From JBDREW01 sp043819385 (GTDB taxonomy: Bacteria; Patescibacteriota; Minisyncoccia; Minisyncoccales; GWA2-38-27): a DNA stretch of 6,732 bases. The DNA lies in NCBI GenBank assembly GCA_043819385.1, contig JBDREW010000012.1:1-6732 (forward strand), read 5' to 3'. The position numbers and the translations under genes are program-made. Positions 1-6,712 of this stretch are shown here, piece by piece. Within the stretch, counting starts at the first letter, position 1; every line of letters starts with the position of its first letter. The notes beneath the pieces are model-generated. The model was not told where the DNA came from, did not search any database, and saw only the letters and a program-made list of their open reading frames with translations.

Positions 1-15
1 ATTTAAATTAATTTC

Positions 16-2481
16 TTATTTTCCATGGCATTTCTTGTACTTTTTTCCTGAGCCACAAGGACAAGGGTCGTTTCTTCCAATACTATTATTTTGATTTAGA
101 TTGATATTACCAGATTTATTTTTATTAGTTTGAGATCCAAACTCTTGTTTAGATTCAATAAAAGACCTTGGAACTTGCGGTCTTAACTCAGCCTTAAAAA
201 GAGCATCAGCAATCATTGAATCAATCATATCAAGAAGCTGTCTAAACATTCCATGACCTTCTCTTTTATACTCAACCAAAGGATCTTGTTGACCATAAGC
301 CCTTAAACTAACAGAATCTCTTAGATAAGACATATTCTCTAAATGCTCAAGCCAAAGAGTATCAAGAACTTTTAAACAAACAAATTTTTCTAATTGACGA
401 ATATTTTCTTCTCCTACTTCTTTTTCTCTTTTATCATAATCTTGTTCTGTTTTCCCTGCTTTTTTAATTATTTCTAAAACTAATGGTTTTAATCCATTGT
501 TCTCTGACTTTTTTAATATCTCCCTTCTTTTATTATAAAAAACTTCTCTATGCTTATTCATGACATCATCATATTCTAAAATATGTTTTCTCATGTCAAA
601 ATTCATTCCTTCAATTTTTGACTGAGCAGATTCAATAGCTCGAGAAACCATTCTTGCTTCAATCGGCTGATCTTCTGGCACTTTAAATGTATCCATTAAA
701 GTTTTAATTTTATCACCTCCAAAAATTCTCATTAAATCATCTTCTAATGAAACAAAAAATTGGGATGAGCCAGGGTCACCCTGTCTTCCTGATCTTCCTC
801 GTAATTGATTATCTATTCTTCTTGCTTCGTGTCGTTCTGTTCCAATAACACAAAGACCTCCGGAATCAATAACTTTTTTTTCTTGCTCTAAATCAATAGG
901 ATTACCTCCTAAAACTATATCAACTCCCCTACCAGCTATATTAGTAGCTATGGTTACTCCTTTAAATTTTCCTGCTTGAGCAATTATCTCTCCTTCTTTT
1001 TCATGATATTTAGCATTTAAAATCTGATGAGGAACACCTTCCCTTTCAAGAAGTTTTCCTAAAAATTCATTTTTTTGAATAGAAACAGTTCCAACCAAAA
1101 CTGGCTGACCTTTCTCATATCTTTCTTTAATTTCTCTAACAACTGCTTCAAATTTTCCTTTCAGTGTTTTATAAATTCTATCTGATAAATCCCTTCTTAT
1201 CATCGGATTATTAGTTGGAATGACTATTACATCAAGTCCATATACTTTATCAAACTCTTCTGCTGAAGTTACAGCTGTTCCAGTCATGCCAGATAATTTT
1301 TTATACATTCTAAAATAATTTTGAAAAGTAATAGTAGCCAATGTTTTAGATTCTTTTTGAACTTCTACTCCTTCTTTTGCTTCAACTGCTTGATGAAGAC
1401 CGCCAGACCATCTTCTCCCCGGCATAAGACGACCAGTAAACTCATCAACAATAATAACTTCTCCATTTTTTACAACATAATTTTGATCTTTTTTAAATAA
1501 TGTTTTTGCTCTTAGGGCTGATTCTAATTGATGAGTAGTTGAAATATCATTTTCTTGCCAAGGGTCATGACTTAATGATTTAATAACTTTATTCTGTCCA
1601 CTTTCATTAAAATTAACACTTTTTGATTTTTCATCAATTTTATAATCTTCATTCTCTTTTAAGTTAGTAACTATTTTTGAAAATAAATAATATCTTTCTG
1701 TTGATTCTTCTTCTGGTGCAGAAATAATTAAAGGCGTTCTTGCTTCATCAATTAAAATTGAATCAACTTCATCAACAATAGCATATTGAAAATCTCTTTG
1801 TACTTCTTGTTCAAAATCATAAGCCATATTATCTCTTAAATAATCAAACCCAAATTCGTTATTAGTTCCATAAGTAATATCTGCTGAATATGCTTCTTTT
1901 CTTGAAACTGGTCTTAAATATTCTTCTACTACTTTAAATCCACCAAAAAGATCTCTTTCTTTATCTTTGTCTTCTACTTTAATTTCTGGGTCATATAAAT
2001 ATGCTGTATCGTGTAATATACATCCAGTTGAAAGTCCTAATATATTAAAAATTTGACCCATCCAAACAGAATCTCTTTTAGCAAGATAATCGTTAACTGT
2101 TACTAAATGAGCTCCTTTTTCTTCTAAAGCATTTAAATATAATGCTAAGGTAGCTGATAAAGTTTTCCCTTCTCCAGTTCTCATCTCAGCAATATTTCCT
2201 TTATGTAAAACAATTCCACTCATTAGTTGAACATCAAAATGACGTTGATTTAATGTTCTTTTTCCTGCTTCTCTAACTAAGGCAAAAGCTTCGGGCAATA
2301 AATCATCTAAACTCTCTCCTTTCCCTAATCTACTTTTAAATTCATTTGTTTTATCTTTCAACTTTTGGTCAGGGATTCTTTCAAATTCTGATTCAAGAGA
2401 ATTTATTTTCTCTATTATTGGTTCAAGTTTTTTTATATATTTCTGATTAGCATCTCCAAAAAATTTAAGTGAAAATTTCAT
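16..2481 (-). CDS. secA: Protein translocase ATPase subunit SecA
   Basis: SecA is the cytoplasmic ATPase that pushes unfolded preproteins through the SecYEG channel. The 821-residue product has the whole family signature. Walker A is MRTGEGKT (100-107), Walker B/DEAD-type is DEVD (237-240), and the ADITYGTNNEFGFDYLRDNM block spans 200-219. GMTGTA (398-403) and the arginine-finger motif QLRGRSGRQGDPGSS (559-573) follow. The C-terminal zinc/SecB-type motif CPCGSGKKYKKCHG (807-820) has ligands C807, C809, C818 and H819. Compared with remembered E. coli and B. subtilis SecA, there is a charged insertion of about 30 residues near 157-193, and the helical-wing region (about 654-699) is some 50 residues shorter. 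The start MKFSLKFFGD fits the family N-terminus. Upstream is only a weak AAGAG about 7 nt before the ATG. It lies 25 nt after murB and is probably cotranscribed with it. Identity is essentially certain. Confidence 0.98.
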   Translation of the reverse strand: MKFSLKFFGDANQKYIKKLEPIIEKINSLESEFERIPDQKLKDKTNEFKSRLGKGESLDDLLPEAFALVREAGKRTLNQRHFDVQLMSGIVLHKGNIAEMRTGEGKTLSATLALYLNALEEKGAHLVTVNDYLAKRDSVWMGQIFNILGLSTGCILHDTAYLYDPEIKVEDKDKERDLFGGFKVVEEYLRPVSRKEAYSADITYGTNNEFGFDYLRDNMAYDFEQEVQRDFQYAIVDEVDSILIDEARTPLIISAPEEESTERYYLFSKIVTNLKENEDYKIDEKSKSVNFNESGQNKVIKSLSHDPWQENDISTTHQLESALRAKTLFKKDQNYVVKNGEVIIVDEFTGRLMPGRRWSGGLHQAVEAKEGVEVQKESKTLATITFQNYFRMYKKLSGMTGTAVTSAEEFDKVYGLDVIVIPTNNPMIRRDLSDRIYKTLKGKFEAVVREIKERYEKGQPVLVGTVSIQKNEFLGKLLEREGVPHQILNAKYHEKEGEIIAQAGKFKGVTIATNIAGRGVDIVLGGNPIDLEQEKKVIDSGGLCVIGTERHEARRIDNQLRGRSGRQGDPGSSQFFVSLEDDLMRIFGGDKIKTLMDTFKVPEDQPIEARMVSRAIESAQSKIEGMNFDMRKHILEYDDVMNKHREVFYNKRREILKKSENNGLKPLVLEIIKKAGKTEQDYDKREKEVGEENIRQLEKFVCLKVLDTLWLEHLENMSYLRDSVSLRAYGQQDPLVEYKREGHGMFRQLLDMIDSMIADALFKAELRPQVPRSFIESKQEFGSQTNKNKSGNINLNQNNSIGRNDPCPCGSGKKYKKCHGK

Positions 2482-2506
2482 AATAATACTCTTAGATTAA
2501 AATAAT

Positions 2507-3481
2507 TTAATAATTTACTATTTGTATTTCTTCTTTTAATTCAATTCCAAACTTCTCTTTTATTTTCTGTTTTGCCAATTTTATAAGAGCTAAAACATCT
2601 TTAGATTTTGCTCCTCCTAAATTAACAATAAAATTAGCATGCCCATCAGAAAATTTTGCCTTACCTATTTGTTTTCCTTTTAACCCACATTTTTCTATTA
2701 ACCAACCAGAATGAATTATTCCTTTTTTATTTAATTCTTCTATTTCTGGAAATTCTTTTAATAATTTTAGAGAACTTATTTTAATTTCTGGATTTATAAA
2801 AACAGAGCCAGCTGATGGATATTTTAAAGGATGTCTTGTTTTTCTATAATTTAAAAATTCTTCTATTTTTTTTTCAATTTCTATCTCATCGGCTTTTTTA
2901 AATTCAAAAATAGCAGAAAGAATTATTAAATTTTTATTTTCTTTGAAAATACCATTTTTTAATGAAAACAAACAATCTTTTTTTAAAATTTTTTGAATTT
3001 CTAAAGTTTCTGTATTCAAAGCTTCTACTTCTTTTATTGAATCAGAAATTCTACTTCCAAATGCTTGAGCATTTCCATATATTGCTCCTCCAATTGTACC
3101 CGGAATTCCAGCTCCCCATTCAAGACCAGTTAACATCTCATTTTTTACTATTTTAGATAATTTATCTAACATTAATCCTGATTCAACATAAATATTATTT
3201 CCTTGTAATTTATAATGACAGGCCTGAAATTTAATTACTATTCCATTAAATCCTTTATCAGAAAATAATATATTACTTCCACCAGATAAAATAAAAAAAG
3301 GAATTTTAAATCGTTTAATAATTTTAATTACTCTTATTAAATCCTGTTTATTTTCGGCAATATAAAAATAACGAGCTTTTCCTCCAATTTTAAAAGTTGT
3401 ATATTCGGCTAAAGAAACATTTTCTCTAACTCCTGATAATTCTTTTTTAATATCTATATCTATATCTATATCCATATACAT
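2507..3481 (-). CDS. murB: UDP-N-acetylenolpyruvoylglucosamine reductase MurB
   Basis: MurB is the cytoplasmic FAD/NADPH enzyme that reduces UDP-GlcNAc-enolpyruvate to UDP-MurNAc, the second committed step of peptidoglycan precursor synthesis. The 324-residue product shows YTTFKIGG (27-34), the FAD-binding LSGGSNIL (65-72), GLEWGAGIPGTIGGAIYGNA (119-138), and YPSAGSVFINP (221-231) with the expected catalytic Ser226. It ends in LKEEIQIV, where Glu318 matches the C-terminal catalytic glutamate. Length and the compact PSAGS region fit the type II (Gram-positive-like) enzymes. One oddity is that the usual YRxSxFK segment reads LKNGIFK (174-180), so the expected active-site arginine is Lys175. The start is uncertain: ATG at 3481 gives MYMDIDIDID, while the in-frame ATG at 3475 gives MDIDIDID, which looks closer to family starts. 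No good Shine-Dalgarno supports either. secA follows 25 nt downstream. Confidence 0.96.
   Translation of the reverse strand: MYMDIDIDIDIKKELSGVRENVSLAEYTTFKIGGKARYFYIAENKQDLIRVIKIIKRFKIPFFILSGGSNILFSDKGFNGIVIKFQACHYKLQGNNIYVESGLMLDKLSKIVKNEMLTGLEWGAGIPGTIGGAIYGNAQAFGSRISDSIKEVEALNTETLEIQKILKKDCLFSLKNGIFKENKNLIILSAIFEFKKADEIEIEKKIEEFLNYRKTRHPLKYPSAGSVFINPEIKISSLKLLKEFPEIEELNKKGIIHSGWLIEKCGLKGKQIGKAKFSDGHANFIVNLGGAKSKDVLALIKLAKQKIKEKFGIELKEEIQIVNY
3450..3472 (-). repeat. GATATA hexanucleotide tandem repeat at the 5' end of murB
   Basis: On the minus strand this is about 3.8 uninterrupted copies of GATATA, directly after the ATG at 3475. It encodes Asp-Ile four times (residues 4-11 of the longer MurB form). 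The unit is a multiple of three, so copy-number change would add or remove Asp-Ile pairs without shifting the frame. Confidence 0.8.
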
Positions 3482-3512
3482 ATATAATATCTTAATTTAT
3501 TACATAAATAAA

Positions 3513-3568
3513 GAACCGAGAGCGTTGACTCCAAAACTAAGTCTTTAGTGAGTGCTGCCTCTCGGTTC
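3513..3568 (-). other. Structured RNA hairpin in the murB leader (attenuator, terminator or small RNA)
   Basis: A perfect 10-bp inverted repeat, GAACCGAGAG with CTCTCGGTTC (3513-3522 and 3559-3568), encloses 36 nt. Inside, a second helix forms from 3528-3531 with 3550-3553 and 3536-3540 with 3545-3549, around a 4-nt loop and with a 4-nt bulge. Read on the minus strand, the outer stem is followed by TTTATTTATG, a weak U-tract, and murB starts about 30 nt beyond. On the plus strand it is followed by AATTATATTTT, so the direction of action is not settled by sequence alone. It could be an attenuator or 5' leader element for murB-secA, a further terminator for the upstream unit, or a short independent RNA. 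It matches no riboswitch class that I recognise. Confidence 0.6.
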
Positions 3569-3569
3569 A

Positions 3570-3575
3570 ATTATA
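3570..3575 (-). promoter_or_regulatory. Candidate -10 box (TATAAT) for the murB-secA unit
   Basis: A consensus TATAAT on the minus strand lies between the terminator at 3604-3635 and the murB leader hairpin, where a promoter for murB-secA would be expected. No good -35 hexamer lies 16-18 bp upstream (the best is TTATTT, 3593-3598). In such A+T-rich DNA a chance match is plausible. If used, transcription would start near 3562-3564, inside the 5' arm of the hairpin, leaving a leader of about 80 nt. Confidence 0.35.
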
Positions 3576-3603
3576 TTTTAAACTAATACAAAAAATAAAG
3601 CAA

Positions 3604-3635
3604 GTAAAAGACCTTACCGAAGCAAGGCCTTTTAC
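3604..3635 (-). terminator. Intrinsic terminator with C(UUCG)G tetraloop, downstream of the sugar genes
   Basis: On the minus strand the 5' arm GTAAAAGGCCTTGC and 3' arm GTAAGGTCTTTTAC pair over 14 bp around a UUCG loop closed by C-G. Two of the pairs are G-U wobbles, which become A-C mismatches if the plus strand is transcribed, so the element is built for minus-strand RNA. The sequence after it (TTGCTTTATTTTTTG) is U-rich, as expected of a Rho-independent terminator. It lies about 90 nt after the dehydratase stop and would end the aminotransferase-dehydratase transcript. Confidence 0.85.
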
Positions 3636-3650
3636 GACTTAGAAAGAGTC

Positions 3651-3684
3651 TCTTGTCTATTCCACCGAAGCGGAATAGACGAGA
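3651..3684 (-). terminator. Upstream tandem hairpin with C(UUCG)G tetraloop
   Basis: On the minus strand GTCTATTCCGC pairs with GTGGAATAGAC over 11 bp around a UUCG loop. The stem includes one G-U wobble that would be A-C on the other strand. After one C-A mismatch the helix continues for three more pairs (TCTC-side with GAGA-side). It is not followed directly by a U-run but by AGACTCTTTCT, so it may be a helper hairpin, a 3'-end stabiliser against exonucleases, or a weak first terminator ahead of the one at 3604-3635. The apex GCTTCGGT is identical in both hairpins. Confidence 0.65.
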
Positions 3685-3722
3685 TAAACACTCACTATTA
3701 ATATATTAACAAATTAAAAATA

Positions 3723-5576
3723 TTATGTCAAGGTTTCTGGATTATAAAAAGGAATTATTTCTTTTAAAATACTTCTTATTTCTCTTAAGTCAAATTCATC
3801 AACTGCTTTTTCCAATCTTGTTATATTATAATTTAATTTTTCTTCATTAACTAAAGAAAGTTTTGCTTTAAATATATTTTGATTTTCAGTAGATATAGTT
3901 CCCTCCTCAGAAGTTAAAATTTCTTCAAATAATTTTTCTCCGGGACGAGTTCCTATAAAAACAATTGGAATATCTTTATCTGGTTCATAGCCAGATAATT
4001 TAATCATTTCATTTGCTAAATCCAAAATTTTAACTGGCTTACCCATATTTAAAACAAACACTTCTCCTCCTTGGCCCATTTCAGCTGACTGCATTACTAA
4101 TAAGCATGCTTCTGGAATAATCATAAAATATCTTTTCATTTCTGGATGAGTAATTTGAACTGGTCCTCCTTTTTTTATTTGTTCTCTAAAAATAGGAATA
4201 ACACTTCCTCTGCTATCTAAAACATTTCCAAATCTTACTGAAATAAACTTTGTACTATTTTTCTGATTTAGAGTTTGACAAATCATTTCCCCTACTCTTT
4301 TTGTAGCACCCATTATAGATGTTGGATTAACAGCTTTATCTGTTGAAATAAAAATAAATTTTTCTACTTGATTTTTCAAAGAATTTTCAGCAATAATTTT
4401 TGTTCCTAAAACATTATTTTTGATTGCTTCGTCAGAATGTTTTTCCATCAAAGGAACATGTTTGTATGCAGCAACATGAAAAACAATATTTGGCTTTAAT
4501 CCTTCAAATATTTTTTCTATTTTATCTTTGTCTCTTATGTCAACAATCAATGATTTAATATCTAAATTATCAAATTTATCTTTTAATTCTTCTGAAATAT
4601 TAAAAATACCTGTTTCATCTTGATCTAATAATAAAAGTTGAGAAGGTTTAAATTTTGCTACTTGTCTTGATAATTCAGAGCCAATAGAACCAGCTGAACC
4701 AGTAATCAAAATCTTTTTTCCTTTAATAAAATCTTCTATTAATTTTGTATCTATCTGAACTGGATCTCTCCCTAATAAGTCCCCCACTTGAATTTCCCTA
4801 AGGTTTCTAAAAGAAACATCTCCTTTTATAATCTCAGTAATTTGAGGAACAATTTTAATTTTTTTTAAATTTGCTTTTCTGCCTAATTCTGTTGCTTTTT
4901 TAATTGCAAAAGCATTAGTAGGAGGTAAAGCAATAATCATTTCTTCTATTTTTTGTTCATCTACTATATTAGGAATATGATCAATTTTACCTAAAACTTC
5001 CAAACCATGAATTGATACTCCTTTTTTAGCTGGACTATCGTCTACAAAACCAATAGGCAAATATGGATTATCTTTTGAATTAATTATATTTCTTAAAATC
5101 TGTTCTCCAGCATCACCTGCTCCAACAATTAAAGTTCTAATTTTCCCCTGAAATTCTTTTTTAAATGATTGTAAATAAACTCTTTTAGCAAAACGGACAG
5201 CACCGGTAAAAATAAAAATTAAAAAATAACTTATTATGAAAACAGAGCGCGGAAAACCTTGAAATATTGGTTGGTCTCTTAAAATAAAAATTGCTACTCC
5301 TAAAAGTAAAAAACTTAAAGTGATAGACCAAGCTAAAGATACTAATTCTCCTGTGCTTACATAAGACCAAGAAAAAGAGTACAAACGATTATAATAAAAA
5401 ACAGGCAGACAAGCTATCAACCCTAAAATAATAATCGTTATAATGCTTTTATTGTATCCAATAGGAATATTTCCATCAAATCTTAAAATAAAAGCTAAAT
5501 AAAACGATAAAGAGATTAAAAAAATATCAGTTAATAAAAAAAACAATATCCGTTTTTTAGTTGTTTTTTGAAACAT
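3723..5576 (-). CDS. Membrane-bound nucleotide-sugar 4,6-dehydratase (PglF/WbpM/CapD family)
   Basis: This family removes water from UDP-GlcNAc (or a relative) to give a 4-keto-6-deoxy sugar, the entry point to bacillosamine, QuiNAc and FucNAc-type surface sugars. The 617-residue protein has the long-form architecture. Four hydrophobic membrane segments lie at about 11-31, 44-62, 78-98 and 111-128. A first Rossmann/CoA-binding-like domain begins at VGAGDAGEQI (151-160). A second, catalytic extended-SDR domain begins at ITGSAGSIGSEL (291-302). STDKAVNP (411-418) and IMGATK (421-426) carry the Met-x3-Lys that replaces YxxxK in the membrane-bound branch, and GTRPGEKLFEE (542-552) is the typical C-terminal motif. 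Length matches the family. The leader is A/T-rich with only a weak AAAGA. It follows the aminotransferase by 29 nt, probably in one transcript. The family is firm; the exact substrate and product are inferred. Confidence 0.95.
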   Translation of the reverse strand: MFQKTTKKRILFFLLTDIFLISLSFYLAFILRFDGNIPIGYNKSIITIIILGLIACLPVFYYNRLYSFSWSYVSTGELVSLAWSITLSFLLLGVAIFILRDQPIFQGFPRSVFIISYFLIFIFTGAVRFAKRVYLQSFKKEFQGKIRTLIVGAGDAGEQILRNIINSKDNPYLPIGFVDDSPAKKGVSIHGLEVLGKIDHIPNIVDEQKIEEMIIALPPTNAFAIKKATELGRKANLKKIKIVPQITEIIKGDVSFRNLREIQVGDLLGRDPVQIDTKLIEDFIKGKKILITGSAGSIGSELSRQVAKFKPSQLLLLDQDETGIFNISEELKDKFDNLDIKSLIVDIRDKDKIEKIFEGLKPNIVFHVAAYKHVPLMEKHSDEAIKNNVLGTKIIAENSLKNQVEKFIFISTDKAVNPTSIMGATKRVGEMICQTLNQKNSTKFISVRFGNVLDSRGSVIPIFREQIKKGGPVQITHPEMKRYFMIIPEACLLVMQSAEMGQGGEVFVLNMGKPVKILDLANEMIKLSGYEPDKDIPIVFIGTRPGEKLFEEILTSEEGTISTENQNIFKAKLSLVNEEKLNYNITRLEKAVDEFDLREIRSILKEIIPFYNPETLT

Positions 5577-5605
5577 AATAAAATCTTTTTAAAACAATTA
5601 ATAAG

Positions 5606-6712
5606 CTAGCGTGAAAGAAAGAATTCTTTAACGCAAGATATTGTATAATTTACTTGCTCATTTGTCAACTCAGGATAGATTGGCAAAGAAATAACTTCTT
5701 TTGCCAATTGTTCACTAAATTCAAGTTTAAAATGAGAAAGATTAAGGCCTTTATGCCAATGATTAGGAATAGGGTCTTTAATTAATGTTTCTACTCCTTT
5801 ATCTTTCAAAAAATTAAATAATTTATCTCTATTTTTAACACGCAAAACATAATTCTGAAAAACATCATAATATCTCTCATCTGAATTAGTAGATGGAGGC
5901 AATTCAACCCCTTTTATATTTAACAATCCTTTATTATACATATCAGCAATTTTTCTTCTTCTTTCAATCCATTGTGATAAATATTTTATTCTTACATTTA
6001 ATATCCCTGCTTGAAGATTATCTAAACGAGAATTCCAACCAAAACAAGCTATATCGGTTTTAGTTTTTTGACCATGATCTCTTAATAAAATAATTTTTTG
6101 AGCAATCTCAAAATTATTAGTTGTTATTGCTCCCCCATCTCCATAACAACCAAGAATCTTGGCAGGATAAAAACTAAAACATCCTGTTATTCCAATAGAG
6201 CCAGCTTTTTTTCCATTAAAACTTGCTCCTAATGCTTGAGCAGAATCTTCAATAACATATAAATTATGCTTTTTAGCAATATCCATTACTTCATCCATAT
6301 TACACATTCTTCCATTAAGATATACTGGAATTATTGCTTTTGTTTTGGAAGTAATAGCTTTTTCTAATTCATTTGTATCCATTACAAAGTCCTCCCCAAC
6401 TTCTATTAAAACTGGTTTTGCTCCAGATTGAACTATTGTACTTATAGAAGCAACAAAAGTATGAGATACAGTTATTACTTCGTCCCCCTCACAGATACCC
6501 AATGCTTTCAAGGTTAGAAATAAAGCATCTGTTCCACTATTCAAAGAAACAGCATATTTTGCTCCAACAAAATCAGCCAGAGTTTTTTCAAAATCTTCTA
6601 CATCTTGTCTCAAAATTAAATCACCATTCTCTAAAACACGATGAATAGCTGAATCTATTTCTTCTTTTAAATTTTGATATTGAATTTTATATCCAACAAA
6701 TGAAACTTTCAT
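5606..6712 (-). CDS. DegT/DnrJ/EryC1-family PLP-dependent sugar aminotransferase
   Basis: Enzymes of this family transfer an amino group, usually from glutamate, to the keto carbon of a nucleotide-linked sugar. The 368-residue product is full length. LNSGTDALFLTLKALG (57-72) binds the PLP phosphate region. EDSAQALGA (155-163) supplies the Asp156 that contacts the pyridine nitrogen. FSFYPAKILGCYGDGGAI (179-196) contains the Schiff-base Lys185. LPIYPELTNEQ near the C-terminus is also typical. The start MKVSFVGYKIQYQNLKEEID matches family N-termini. The 20 bases upstream are almost pure A/T, with no Shine-Dalgarno. The dehydratase encoded next would supply a 4-keto sugar, suggesting C4 amination (PglE/PseC-like). 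The N-terminal half also resembles the C3-aminotransferases (WbpE/QdtB-like), so regiochemistry is open. Its promoter, and possibly more of the operon, lies beyond the right edge. Confidence 0.94.
   Translation of the reverse strand: MKVSFVGYKIQYQNLKEEIDSAIHRVLENGDLILRQDVEDFEKTLADFVGAKYAVSLNSGTDALFLTLKALGICEGDEVITVSHTFVASISTIVQSGAKPVLIEVGEDFVMDTNELEKAITSKTKAIIPVYLNGRMCNMDEVMDIAKKHNLYVIEDSAQALGASFNGKKAGSIGITGCFSFYPAKILGCYGDGGAITTNNFEIAQKIILLRDHGQKTKTDIACFGWNSRLDNLQAGILNVRIKYLSQWIERRRKIADMYNKGLLNIKGVELPPSTNSDERYYDVFQNYVLRVKNRDKLFNFLKDKGVETLIKDPIPNHWHKGLNLSHFKLEFSEQLAKEVISLPIYPELTNEQVNYTISCVKEFFLSR

Noticed and set aside
2962..3156. Plus-strand open frame of 64 codons inside murB
   Set aside because: It is antisense to the conserved core of MurB, is dominated by Leu and Phe from A/T-rich complement codons, and has no recognisable domain.
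3483..3488. Plus-strand TATAAT next to the murB start
   Set aside because: It has no -35 partner and no plus-strand gene or structured RNA downstream. It arises from the TATA-rich repeat surroundings.
3525..3530. Plus-strand TTGACT as a -35 box
   Set aside because: No -10-like hexamer lies 16-18 bp downstream, and no plus-strand gene follows. The bases belong to the loop side of the murB leader hairpin.
3482..3722. Possible tRNA, T-box or known riboswitch in the intergenic region
   Set aside because: There is no cloverleaf, no TTCRANYC-type T-loop, no CCA end and no T-box sequence. The region is explained by three separate hairpins, and I could match no known class.
5185..5370. Second minus-strand frame of 61 codons inside the dehydratase gene
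   Set aside because: It lies out of frame within the membrane-segment part of a clearly intact dehydratase. Its Phe/Cys-rich composition is a shadow of that coding sequence.
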